This document shows positions 6,475 through 14,364 of a stretch of DNA of 22,844 bases, piece after piece. The notes beneath the pieces were generated by a model. It had not been told where the DNA came from, ran no database searches, and worked only from the letters and a program-made list of their open reading frames with translations. The stretch's first letter is position 1; every line of letters begins with the position of its first letter. The stretch is from an uncultured Paracoccaceae bacterium (GTDB lineage Bacteria > Pseudomonadota > Alphaproteobacteria > Rhodobacterales > Rhodobacteraceae): NCBI GenBank assembly GCA_958439195.1, contig OY288177.1, positions 1 to 22,844 on the forward strand, read 5' to 3'. The position numbers and the translations under genes are program-made.

Positions 6475-7497
6475 TTCCGCCACATGCAGGTGCATCGGCA
6501 GAAACACCTGCCCTGCCCCAGCATTCCCCCCGTCCTGCACCGATCGAACCATAAGGGTCAGCACCGAACGGCACAGGTCAGACACAGGGGTTGCATCCAC
6601 CATCGTTACCCAGCCTTGCGCCAGGCCAGCCCGCGATTCTGCCGTCAGTTCGTTCACCACCAGCGCCACCTCGCCCGGTTTGCGCGCGGTTTGCAACGCA
6701 GCGATGGCGCCTTCCATCCCGCCCCCAGCGACGAAAATACCGCGCAGGTCGGGGTGGCGGTTCAACAGGTTCAACGTGACATCATAGGTCAGTTGTCGCG
6801 TCTCAAGGTTGACGATGCTTTCCAGCGCCTCCAGTTCGGGGCGTTCCTCGCGCAGAAAGGCGCGAAAGCCCGTTTCGCGCAGGTCATGCCCGTGCCACCG
6901 CGCACCACCGACAAACAGCGCGACCTTTCCCGCGCCCATGGCCGAAAGTGAGATCATCCAGGCTGCGGTGCGCCCCACCTTCAGGTTGTTCAAACCAACA
7001 TATCCCGCACGCACGCCTTGGGCAAAATCGGACAGCAGCGAAAACACCGGCACGTTGTGCGCCTTCAGGTCTTCGACGGCGGCGGTGATTTCGGGATGGT
7101 TCACCGCCGTGGCCGCGATGGCATCGCAGCGCCCGGCCATGTTGCGCAACAGGCCTGCCACCTCGCTTGGGGATTGGCTGGCGGCGAATTGCAGATCAAG
7201 CCGCCCATTGACGCCCGGCACGGTGGCGACAGCGGAGCGGAATTCCTGCGCCAGGTTCTGATAGAATTCCTGGCCCTGCTTGTGCAGCAAAACGCCGATG
7301 GTCATTGCGGGCATCGGCACCGACGCCCCGCCCATCAACCGTGCCGCCGCCGGATGGCCGATGCGCAACGCAGCGTTCAGCACCGCTGCGCGCGTGTCAG
7401 ATGACACCGATTCACGCCCGTTCAGCAGACGGTCCACCGTGGCCACCGAAACCCCTGCCGCCGCCGCCAATGCGGCCATGCCCGGACGTCTTGCCAT
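6466..7497 (-). CDS. LacI-family transcriptional regulator
   Basis: The 343-residue product has an N-terminal helix-turn-helix and hinge (MAALAAAAGVSVATVDRLLN, residues 7-26, within the LacI pattern GVSxxTVxRxLN). A periplasmic-binding-protein-like sensor domain follows from about residue 60 (MTIGVLLHKQGQEFYQNLAQ) to the C-terminus. It probably binds a sugar or cyclitol and controls the surrounding uptake and catabolic genes. ATG 7497 is preferred over in-frame starts at 7533 and 7653. The HTH begins at the usual distance from it, and the longer versions would be translated through the inverted repeat at 7514-7547. A -10-like CATAAT (7527-7522) sits inside that repeat, suggesting autoregulation. 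The gene is divergent from the desaturase gene and upstream of the sugar operon in the same direction. Confidence 0.9.
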   Translation of the reverse strand: MARRPGMAALAAAAGVSVATVDRLLNGRESVSSDTRAAVLNAALRIGHPAAARLMGGASVPMPAMTIGVLLHKQGQEFYQNLAQEFRSAVATVPGVNGRLDLQFAASQSPSEVAGLLRNMAGRCDAIAATAVNHPEITAAVEDLKAHNVPVFSLLSDFAQGVRAGYVGLNNLKVGRTAAWMISLSAMGAGKVALFVGGARWHGHDLRETGFRAFLREERPELEALESIVNLETRQLTYDVTLNLLNRHPDLRGIFVAGGGMEGAIAALQTARKPGEVALVVNELTAESRAGLAQGWVTMVDATPVSDLCRSVLTLMVRSVQDGGNAGAGQVFLPMHLHVAESI

Positions 7498-7513
7498 CCT
7501 GTCACCTGATGTT

Positions 7514-7547
7514 TTTTCGTCATTATGTCGCATAACTATGACGAAAA
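7514..7547. promoter_or_regulatory. Long inverted repeat in the lacI-type/desaturase divergent promoter region
   Basis: TTTTCGTCAT (7514-7523) and ATGACGAAAA (7538-7547) form a perfect 10-bp inverted repeat around 14 bases, which contain a smaller dyad TATG-TCG-CATA (7524-7534). It lies 16 bases upstream of the regulator start and covers its likely -10 (CATAAT). It shares half-sites with 6416-6431. Confidence 0.6.
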
Positions 7548-7583
7548 TCTGCGTCGGGTCCAGCTTTGGCCCTAGGTGAAGGC

Positions 7584-7597
7584 AGAATAATTGTTCT
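7584..7597. promoter_or_regulatory. Inverted repeat AGAA-N6-TTCT in the desaturase promoter region
   Basis: AGAATAATTGTTCT lies 50 bases before the desaturase start, about where a -10 would fall after the TTTGGC at 7565. It shares GAATA-TTGTTC with 6338-6351 in the same orientation, differing at one central base and at the two ends. Confidence 0.5.
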
Positions 7598-7646
7598 AAA
7601 CTGCCAATCGGATCGGCGCATGCCTTGCGCCGTAAAGGAGGACAGC

Positions 7647-8753
7647 ATGGCAAGACGAGATTATGGCCTGCTTGGCCCGGATGGCGTGCGTGCCGTTGAA
7701 ACCGGGTTGGCGGCGGCGGAATGGTATCACACCGACGTGCCCCGCAAGGTGATGAAGGACCTGATGCAACGGTCGGACCAACCCGCCATCCGCGACACGA
7801 TCCTGCTTTACGGCTGCATGATCGCCTTTGCCGCTGCCGGCATCGCGCTATGGGGCACCTGGTGGTGCGTGCCTTTCTGGCTGGCCTACGGGGTGCTTTA
7901 TGGGTCTGCGTCGGATTCGCGCTGGCATGAATGTGGGCATGGCACCGCGTTCAAGACGCCGTGGATGAACAACGCGGTCTATGAAATCGCCAGCTTCATG
8001 ATCATGCGCAATTCGGCCACCTGGCGGTGGAGCCATGCCCGCCACCACACCGATACCTATATCGTGGGCCGCGACCCCGAGATTGCCATCATGCGCCCCC
8101 CGGCCTTCATCAAGCTGATTGGCAGCTTTTTCGGCATCCCCGAGGTGATCGACTTCTTCCCCCGGATGATCCGTAACGCGCTGTCCGGCCCCACGCCGGA
8201 AGAACGGACCTTCGTGCCGCAATCCGAATGGGGCAAGGTGCAGCGGGTCGCCATCATCTACACCGCCATCTACGCCGCCACCCTTGCGGCTGCCATCGGG
8301 ATGCAGTCGATCCTGCCGTTCATGGTGATCGGCCTGCCGCGCATCTATGGTGCCTGGCACCATGTGATGACGGGTGTGCTGCAACATGGTGGACTGGCCG
8401 ACAATGTTACCGACCACCGGCTGAATTCGCGCACCGTTTACATGAACCCGATCAGCCGGTTCATCTATTGGAACATGAATTATCACGTCGAACATCACAT
8501 GTTCCCGATGGTGCCCTATCACGCCCTGCCCCGCCTGCATGAGGCGATCAGGCATGATCTGCCCGCGCCCAACCGCTCTATCGCTGCGGCCTTTGCCGAA
8601 ATGTGGCCCGCCCTGCGCCGACAGCTTGCCTATGAGGAATTCTTCGTCAAACGCGCCCTGCCCCCGACGGCAAAGCCCTATCGTGAAGATTTCCACCGTG
8701 CCGCGTTGGGCGACATGCCCACCACCACACCCGACGCCATCCCCGCCGAATAA
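7647..8753 (+). CDS. Membrane fatty-acid-desaturase/hydroxylase family protein (MocD-like oxygenase)
   Basis: The 368-residue product contains the di-iron histidine boxes of the membrane desaturase family: HECGH (94-98), HARHH (130-134) and HVEHH (280-284), with additional His at 238-239 and 247. Hydrophobic segments lie near residues 51-88 and 202-230. The family desaturates or hydroxylates lipids, alkanes and other substrates. The rhizobial member MocD, with ferredoxin MocE, is implicated in oxidative demethylation of the rhizopine 3-O-methyl-scyllo-inosamine. The MocE-type Rieske gene 8 bases downstream supports that subgroup. ATG 7647 is chosen over the frame opening at 7566 because it follows AAAGGAGGA at good spacing. 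It is the first gene of a three-gene operon divergent from the LacI-type regulator. A lipid desaturase is the alternative, less favoured by the sugar-regulon context. Confidence 0.8.
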   Translation: MARRDYGLLGPDGVRAVETGLAAAEWYHTDVPRKVMKDLMQRSDQPAIRDTILLYGCMIAFAAAGIALWGTWWCVPFWLAYGVLYGSASDSRWHECGHGTAFKTPWMNNAVYEIASFMIMRNSATWRWSHARHHTDTYIVGRDPEIAIMRPPAFIKLIGSFFGIPEVIDFFPRMIRNALSGPTPEERTFVPQSEWGKVQRVAIIYTAIYAATLAAAIGMQSILPFMVIGLPRIYGAWHHVMTGVLQHGGLADNVTDHRLNSRTVYMNPISRFIYWNMNYHVEHHMFPMVPYHALPRLHEAIRHDLPAPNRSIAAAFAEMWPALRRQLAYEEFFVKRALPPTAKPYREDFHRAALGDMPTTTPDAIPAE

Positions 8754-8761
8754 GGACCGAC

Positions 8762-9079
8762 ATGATGCCCCAATGGATCCGTGCCTGCGCCACCGATGAC
8801 ATCGACCAAGAGGATCTGATCCGCTTTGATCATGGCGGGGCGACCTTTGCCATCTACCATTCCCCCGACGGCGCCTTCTTTGCCACGGCGGGGCTTTGCA
8901 CCCATGAAAACGTGCATTTGTGCGATGGGTTGGTGATGGGCCATCTGATCGAATGCCCCAAACACAACGGCCAGTTCGACTATCGCACCGGCGAGGCGAA
9001 GCGCGCCCCCGTCTGCGTCAACCTGCGCACCTATCCGGTTCGGGTGGATGGGTCCGACGTTTATATCGAGCTGCCCTGA
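8762..9079 (+). CDS. MocE-type Rieske [2Fe-2S] ferredoxin
   Basis: The 105-residue soluble Rieske protein has cluster ligands Cys46-x-His48 (CTHENVHLCDG) and Cys65-x2-His68 (CPKHNGQFD), giving the C-x-H-x16-C-x2-H pattern of Rieske ferredoxins. It probably passes electrons to the di-iron protein encoded 8 bases upstream, as MocE does for MocD. No ferredoxin reductase (MocF) is encoded nearby, so a housekeeping reductase would be needed. There are two adjacent ATGs (8762, 8765), both after AAGGA; the second has the better spacing. Its stop overlaps the next start (TGATG at 9077-9081), showing tight coupling to the PanB-like gene. Confidence 0.9.
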   Translation: MMPQWIRACATDDIDQEDLIRFDHGGATFAIYHSPDGAFFATAGLCTHENVHLCDGLVMGHLIECPKHNGQFDYRTGEAKRAPVCVNLRTYPVRVDGSDVYIELP

Positions 9080-9879
9080 TGCCTGCCCGTCTGACCGTTC
9101 GTGACCTTTTGGATCAGCGCGGCAAGCACCAGTTTGCCATGCTGCGTGTCGAAACCCTGGATGAGGCCGAGGCGGCGGAACGTGCCGGGATCGAGCTGTT
9201 ATCTGTTCCGCCCGCAATGATCATGGATCGCCAGTTCCGCGATGCCGCGCCCAATGCCTTTGCCTTTCCCGGCGACAATTTCTATGAAATCGGGGATACG
9301 GCGGATTTTCTCAAATGGGCTTTCCCGCTGTTCAAACACGGGGCGGACGGGTTCTACTGTTCCGGTTCGCTTCAGACCATCCGCGCGATGGCCGACCATG
9401 CGCTGCCTGTCTGCGGCCATGTCGGGCTGATCCCGTCAAAACGCACCTGGACCGGCGGGTTCAAGGCGGTGGGCAAGACGCTGGAGACGGCGCAATACGT
9501 CTGGCAGCAATGCAAGGCGCTGGAAGAAGCCGGTGCCTTCGCCGCCGAGATCGAGGTCGTCCCCCACGCCATCACACAGGCCATTGCGGAACGAACGTCG
9601 CTTTTCCTGATTTCGATGGGTGCTGGTGCGGCGGGGCATGCGCAATATCTGTTCACGGATGATGTGCTGGGCCAGAACCGTGGCCGCATCCCGCGCCATG
9701 CCAAGGTCTATGCCAACTTTGCCGCTGAACATGACCGTTTGCAGGACATGCGCGTGGCCGCAATGGCGGCTTTTGCCACGGATGTGCATTCCGGGTTCTA
9801 TCCGGCCCCGCAACATCTGGTGGATAGTGAACCGGATATCGTGGCCGATTTCCGCGACTGGCTGGATCAGCAGGACTGA
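9079..9879 (+). CDS. PanB-like (ketopantoate hydroxymethyltransferase fold) protein with altered active site
   Basis: The 266-residue product aligns by eye with PanB. It has CGHVGLIPS (112-120), GGFKAVGKT (126-134), ALEEAGAFAAEIEVVP (147-162) with Glu159 at the catalytic Glu181 position of E. coli PanB, MGAG (180-183), and a C-terminal SGFYP. Against the E. coli sequence recalled from memory, metal ligand Asp45 becomes Pro45, Asp84 becomes Gly65 (with Asp66 adjacent), Lys112 becomes Tyr93 and Glu114 becomes Ser95. It is therefore unlikely to be the normal pantothenate enzyme. More probably it is a relative in the PEP-mutase/PanB superfamily acting on another substrate. The gene is coupled to the Rieske gene, so its job should follow the oxygenase step. 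An in-frame upstream start at 8920 is rejected because it would overlap the Rieske gene. Confidence 0.75.
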   Translation: MPARLTVRDLLDQRGKHQFAMLRVETLDEAEAAERAGIELLSVPPAMIMDRQFRDAAPNAFAFPGDNFYEIGDTADFLKWAFPLFKHGADGFYCSGSLQTIRAMADHALPVCGHVGLIPSKRTWTGGFKAVGKTLETAQYVWQQCKALEEAGAFAAEIEVVPHAITQAIAERTSLFLISMGAGAAGHAQYLFTDDVLGQNRGRIPRHAKVYANFAAEHDRLQDMRVAAMAAFATDVHSGFYPAPQHLVDSEPDIVADFRDWLDQQD

Positions 9880-9941
9880 TCCGGTGGGGTTTTTGGCGGG
9901 GTCGCCGTGGGTCTTGCACGCTCCTGCGATTCCACCAACAA

Positions 9942-9965
9942 GGCGGCACGGCATCAGACACCGCC
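9942..9965. terminator. Weak hairpin between convergent operons
   Basis: GGCGG (9942-9946) and CCGCC (9961-9965) could form a stem with a 14-base loop in the 90-base gap between the ends of the PanB-like operon and the amide transporter operon. There is no clear T-tract in either direction. This is the only terminator-like structure I see there. Confidence 0.25.
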
Positions 9966-9969
9966 CGGA

Positions 9970-11748
9970 TCACATAGCCACAAGATGGCCGCCCCCGACA
10001 TCCCGCAGGATAAGCCGCTCCGGGCCAGAGCCGACCGGGTGAACCGGGCTTGGCACATCGCCCGCCAGCCGGATGGTCTTTTCCCGCTGGTGGGCCGGAT
10101 CGGGAACGGGGACTGCCTCGATCAGCCGCTGGGTATAGGGATGGCGGGGGTCACCAAAGACCTGCGCGCGCGTCCCCATCTCGACGATCTGGCCAAGATA
10201 CATCACGCCAACCCGGTCAGAGATAGAGTCGACCACCGCCATATCGTGGCTGATGAACAAAAAGGCGACGCCCATTTCCTTTTGCAGTTCTTGCAACAGG
10301 GCCAGCACCCGCGCCTGAACGCTGACATCCAGGGCCGACACGCTTTCATCCGCGATGATCAGATCCGGCTTCAGGGCAAGTGCGCGGGCGATGCAGATGC
10401 GCTGGCGCTGACCGCCGGAAAATTCATGCGGATAGCGATCTATCTGATCCGGTGACAGGCCGACCCGCCGGATCAGATCGGCGGCGCGGGCGCGACGATC
10501 GGCAGCGGTGCCGATGTCATGGATCAAAAGCGGTTCGGCAATCAAATCCCCGACCCGCATCCGCGGATCAAGGGCGGCCATCGGATCCTGAAACACCATC
10601 TGCACCCGACGCCGCAGCGATCTTGGCGCATCCAGACCGCGGGGCGACAGGACATGGCCGCCCACCGTGATCTGCCCCTGATGCGGCACAAGGCCAACCA
10701 TCGCCTTTGCAATGGTCGATTTGCCGCAACCGGATTCGCCCACAAGCGCAAAGGTTTCGCCGCGCCGGATGTCAAAGCTGACATGTTCGACCGCGTGGAC
10801 ATTCAGGGTCGTCCGCCCCAGCAATCCGCCCTTGATCGGGAAACGCACGACGACATCGGATAGGCTTGCCACCGCATCCGCGGAAATCGCGGCTGGGGTA
10901 TCCGTGCGGCCGCCCATGCGCGGCACCGCGGCCAAAAGGTCGCGCGTATAGGGTTGCGCGGGCGCCTGAAACAACGTGGTGACCGGGGCCTGTTCGACCA
11001 TCCGCCCGGATTTCATAACGATCACGCGGTCGGCCATTTCGGCGACCACGCCCATATCATGGGTGATCAGGATGATGGCGGTGCCAAGATCACGTTGCAG
11101 ATCGCGCAGCAGGTCCAACACCTCGCGCTGGACGGTCACATCCAGCGCGGTGGTGGGTTCGTCCGCGATCAGCACCTCGGGGCGCAGGGCCAGCGCCATC
11201 GCAATCATCACGCGCTGGCGCATCCCGCCCGAAAGCTCATGCGGATACTGGTTCAGCCGCCGTTCTGGTTGCGACAGACGCACGGCGGTAAGCGCGGCAA
11301 GGGCGCGGCTGCGTGCCTCTTGGCGGGAAATCGGTTCATGGGCGCGCATCGCTTCGGCCAGTTGGGTGCCGATGGTCAGCACGGGGTTCAGGCTGGTCAT
11401 CGGTTCCTGAAAGATCATCGCAATCCTGTCACCCCGGATGCGGCGCATCTGGGCCTCAGAGGCGGTGGTCAGGTTGGTCTGCCCAAGGCGGATGCTGCCT
11501 GCCGTCACACGGACGGCGGGGGGCGGCAAAAGGCCCATGATGGCCAGCGAGGTGATGGATTTGCCCGATCCGCTTTCCCCCGCAATGGCAAGGGTTTCAC
11601 CCCGGTTCAGGGTGAAAGACAGGTCTTCGACCAGCGGGCGCAGGCCGAATTCTGTGCGGACCGAAACAGTCAGCCCCTCGACCGACAGGACGGGGGATGT
11701 ATCCGGGGCCGTGGTGGCCCCGGACAGGGTTTGCTCCGCGGGCATCAT
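9970..11748 (-). CDS. Double-domain peptide/amide ABC transporter ATPase (DppD-DppF fusion type)
   Basis: The 592-residue product contains two complete nucleotide-binding domains. The first has Walker A GESGSGKS (57-64), signature LSGGMRQR (172-179) and Walker B VLIADEP (192-198). The second has Walker A GESGCGKST (337-345), signature FSGGQRQR (443-450) and Walker B LIIADES (463-469), with Ser in place of the common Pro. Oligo_HPY-like C-terminal segments follow each (QPYTRDLLAAVP; HPYTQRLIEAVP). The layout matches GsiA/YejF-type fused ATPases of peptide/opine/nickel importers. It energises the DppB/DppC-type permeases of the same operon. The start overlaps the amidase stop by four bases (ATGA). 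It is the last gene of the operon. Confidence 0.93.
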   Translation of the reverse strand: MMPAEQTLSGATTAPDTSPVLSVEGLTVSVRTEFGLRPLVEDLSFTLNRGETLAIAGESGSGKSITSLAIMGLLPPPAVRVTAGSIRLGQTNLTTASEAQMRRIRGDRIAMIFQEPMTSLNPVLTIGTQLAEAMRAHEPISRQEARSRALAALTAVRLSQPERRLNQYPHELSGGMRQRVMIAMALALRPEVLIADEPTTALDVTVQREVLDLLRDLQRDLGTAIILITHDMGVVAEMADRVIVMKSGRMVEQAPVTTLFQAPAQPYTRDLLAAVPRMGGRTDTPAAISADAVASLSDVVVRFPIKGGLLGRTTLNVHAVEHVSFDIRRGETFALVGESGCGKSTIAKAMVGLVPHQGQITVGGHVLSPRGLDAPRSLRRRVQMVFQDPMAALDPRMRVGDLIAEPLLIHDIGTAADRRARAADLIRRVGLSPDQIDRYPHEFSGGQRQRICIARALALKPDLIIADESVSALDVSVQARVLALLQELQKEMGVAFLFISHDMAVVDSISDRVGVMYLGQIVEMGTRAQVFGDPRHPYTQRLIEAVPVPDPAHQREKTIRLAGDVPSPVHPVGSGPERLILRDVGGGHLVAM

Positions 11749-12704
11749 TCAAAGACGCAGCGCGGAAAGTAGAAACTGACGACCCAGTTCGGCATGTCCA
11801 CAATTTCGGATATCCGCAGGTCGCCGCAGGTGGAGACAAGCATGTAGGCATCAACCGCCGCCATGCCGTGCGTGGCGGTCAGCAGGTCGATCATGTTCGC
11901 CACCGCATCGCGCGAGGCCGTCATCAGGTCGGGGCCGATGCCGGTGGTCACCTCGTATCCCTTGGCATCCAGATGCCGCGTGACCGGGCCGGGCGTGGTG
12001 AATCGCGGGGTCTTCAGGTTCGCGCCCTTTACCAGATCCAGCGTCAGAACCACGTCCATCGGGGATTCGATGGCCGTCCCGCACACCTCGCCGTCGCCCT
12101 GCGCGGCATGGGTGTCGCCCACGCTGAACAGCGCACCCGCCACCTCGACCGGCAGATAAAGTGTCGTGCCAGCATTCAGGTCGCGGATATCAAGGTTGCC
12201 GCCAACCCGCCGTGGCGGGACGACGGAATGCACACCCGGTTCGGCCAACGCATTGCCGATGGTCCCCGCAAAGGGTTTCAGCGGCACCCGCCCCTGATCA
12301 GACCACAGCGCGGGCGCCATGCTGGTGGGGTCATATTTCCACACCTTCAGCGCCGGTTCCGTGAACTGATCCGCCAGCAGGCCAAAGCCGGGGATGTTGG
12401 CCGTCCAGCCAAAGCCTGCCCCGTCAAACACACGCGGGGCGAAACTTTCGATGGTCACCTTGACGGCATCCCCCGGCTCTGCCCCTTCGATATGGATCGG
12501 GCCGGAAACCGGGTTGATCTTCCCGAAATCCAGCGTGACGACATCCGCCACGGTCGACGACGGGCCAAGCTGGCCCGCCGAGGAATCGTTGCAATGAAAC
12601 AGGATCGTCGATCCCGGTTCGGCGCGCAGCGCCGGGGGCAGGGAATTATCCCAGCCGAAATGATGCTGCGCGCCGTGGATCGTGTAGTCACAAGCCTTGC
12701 ACAT
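11745..12704 (-). CDS. Acetamidase/formamidase family amidohydrolase
   Basis: The 319-residue protein of the FmdA/AmdA family (PF03069) is complete. It carries HHFGWDN (14-20), SGPIHIEGAEPGDAVKVTIE (68-87) and GDTHAAQGDGEVCGTAIE (196-213), which are hallmark stretches. The family hydrolyses formamide, acetamide and related short amides to ammonia and the acid in the cytoplasm; no signal peptide is present. It lies inside an ABC transporter operon, 2 bases after the binding-protein stop and overlapping the ATPase start. The amide sensor pair AmiC/AmiR is encoded at the head of the operon. All of this fits scavenging of amides as a nitrogen source. The exact substrate (formamide, acetamide, longer or peptide-like amide) is open. 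Confidence 0.9.
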   Translation of the reverse strand: MCKACDYTIHGAQHHFGWDNSLPPALRAEPGSTILFHCNDSSAGQLGPSSTVADVVTLDFGKINPVSGPIHIEGAEPGDAVKVTIESFAPRVFDGAGFGWTANIPGFGLLADQFTEPALKVWKYDPTSMAPALWSDQGRVPLKPFAGTIGNALAEPGVHSVVPPRRVGGNLDIRDLNAGTTLYLPVEVAGALFSVGDTHAAQGDGEVCGTAIESPMDVVLTLDLVKGANLKTPRFTTPGPVTRHLDAKGYEVTTGIGPDLMTASRDAVANMIDLLTATHGMAAVDAYMLVSTCGDLRISEIVDMPNWVVSFYFPRCVFE

Positions 12705-12706
12705 GA

Positions 12707-14329
12707 TTACTTCACATAGACATAGTCATAGTTGACCGGGATCGACACCGGATCGACATACAGCGCGTCATCGCCCCCCATGCGTTCTGATTTCATGGTG
12801 TAGCGTTCTTCGTTGAACACCGGCACCCAGGGTGCCTGTTCCATCACGCCGGTATAGACATCTGACCACAGCTTCAGTCGTTCTTCGGCCTTGGTCGGGT
12901 CAGACAGGCTGTCAGCCTGCACGGCCATCGCATCCAGCCCTTCGTCGCAGAACTTGGACCAGTTCCATCCGCCATCGCCCGCGCCCGCACAACCAAGGAT
13001 CGGACCATAGAAGTTGGACGGATCGGGGAAGTCCGCGATCCATGCCATGCCGCCCGACCACACCATCGGCGCGGTGCCGGCGCCGCCTGCCTCGATCACA
13101 TTGGCCTGCGCCAGCGACTGGATGTTCGCCGTGATGCCGATGGCGGCCAGATCCTGCTGAATCGCCTGGGCGATGCGCGGGTTCGGGTCGGTGTTCATGA
13201 CGTAGAGGTCTGTTTCAAACCCGTCCGCAAGCCCCGCTTCGGCCAGCAGCGCCTTGGCGCCGTCAACGTCATAGGCGTAACCGGCATAGCCCTGCGTATA
13301 GCCCGGCATCGTTGGCGGCAGGGGCTGCGTCGCAGGCACGGCGCGGCCATTGATGATCTGGGTGATCCGCTCTTTGTTGATGGCCATGTTCACCGCCTTG
13401 CGCACCTCGACCTTGTCAAAGGGCGGGGTGGTGACGTTCAGGGTGATGTAGCCGGTGTGAAGCTGACCGCCGACAACAACACGCGCCGCCTGTGCCGGAT
13501 CACCCATCACCTCAACGAATTTGGCGGGCGGGATGCCGTCGCCGGGAACGTCCACTTCGCCATTTTGCAGGCGCAGCAGGGCAACCACCGGTTCCTGCCC
13601 AACCTCGAATACCACGCCATCCAGATAGGGCACACCCTCGCGCCAGTAATCGGCGTTCTTCTCAAACACCAGACGCTGGCCCAGCGTCCATTCCGCCAGC
13701 TTGAATGCCCCGGTGCCAACCGGCTGCTTGCCAAAATCGCCCGCCGCCGCATCGACCGCTTCTTTCGGCACAACCGACGCAAAGTTCAACGCCATCACAT
13801 GCAGGAAGGTGGCGTCTGGCCGCGACAGGGTGATTTTCACGGTCAGCGGATCAACCACCTCCACCCCCGAAAGGCCACCCGGACCGGCGCTTTCAAACCC
13901 GGCGATCGACCCGAAAAAGCCCGCGCCCGGCGATTGGGTTTCCGGGTTGGTCACGCGGTCGAGCGAGTATTTCACATCCTCTGCCGTCATCTCGCGGCCA
14001 TTGTGGAATTTCACGCCCGCGCGCAGCTTGAAGGTATAGGTCAGCCCGTCTTCCGAGATTTCATAGCTTTCGGCCAGGCCGGGGCGCAGCGTGGTGGTGC
14101 CGGGGACATAATCCATCAGCCCGTCGAACAGCGACTTGATCATCGACCAGTTCTGCCAGTCATAGCCGATGGCAGGGTCAAGCGTGGCCACATCATCCTT
14201 ATAGGTGATGGTGATGGTGCCGCCCGCTTTGGCATTCGGGTCGGGCGTGTATTCCTGCGCAAGGGCAGGCAGCGCCAGCGACGTGGACAGCGTCAGCGCA
14301 AGGGCGGTGGAAGCGAGCCAGGTTTTCAT
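12707..14329 (-). CDS. Periplasmic binding protein of peptide/amide ABC importer (SBP_bac_5)
   Basis: The 540-residue product has a signal peptide (MKTWLASTALALTLSTSLAL, cleavage likely after ALA at 24) and the SBP_bac_5 fold of DppA/OppA proteins. Typical motifs include ATLDPAIGYDWQNWSMIKSL, YTFKLRAGVKFHNGREMTAE and FDKVEVRKAVNMAINKERI. It captures substrate in the periplasm for the permeases encoded just upstream. The frame opens at 14365, but ATG 14329 is chosen because it starts the signal peptide and follows AGGAGAAAG. Operon partners (amide sensor, antiterminator and amidase) suggest an amide-bearing ligand instead of ordinary dipeptides. Binding specificity cannot be read from sequence. 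Confidence 0.92.
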   Translation of the reverse strand: MKTWLASTALALTLSTSLALPALAQEYTPDPNAKAGGTITITYKDDVATLDPAIGYDWQNWSMIKSLFDGLMDYVPGTTTLRPGLAESYEISEDGLTYTFKLRAGVKFHNGREMTAEDVKYSLDRVTNPETQSPGAGFFGSIAGFESAGPGGLSGVEVVDPLTVKITLSRPDATFLHVMALNFASVVPKEAVDAAAGDFGKQPVGTGAFKLAEWTLGQRLVFEKNADYWREGVPYLDGVVFEVGQEPVVALLRLQNGEVDVPGDGIPPAKFVEVMGDPAQAARVVVGGQLHTGYITLNVTTPPFDKVEVRKAVNMAINKERITQIINGRAVPATQPLPPTMPGYTQGYAGYAYDVDGAKALLAEAGLADGFETDLYVMNTDPNPRIAQAIQQDLAAIGITANIQSLAQANVIEAGGAGTAPMVWSGGMAWIADFPDPSNFYGPILGCAGAGDGGWNWSKFCDEGLDAMAVQADSLSDPTKAEERLKLWSDVYTGVMEQAPWVPVFNEERYTMKSERMGGDDALYVDPVSIPVNYDYVYVK

Positions 14330-14364
14330 CGGTTCTCTTTCTCCTGTTGGTGTGTTTTGCCGCA

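Noticed and set aside
7566..7646. N-terminal extension of the desaturase from an earlier ATG
   Set aside because: ATG 7647 has an excellent AAAGGAGGA ribosome binding site, and the upstream segment overlaps the promoter region and the AGAA-N6-TTCT dyad.
11697..12719. A 340-codon plus-strand frame over the acetamidase gene
   Set aside because: Antisense shadow; the acetamidase frame has family signature motifs and overlapping operon junctions on both sides.
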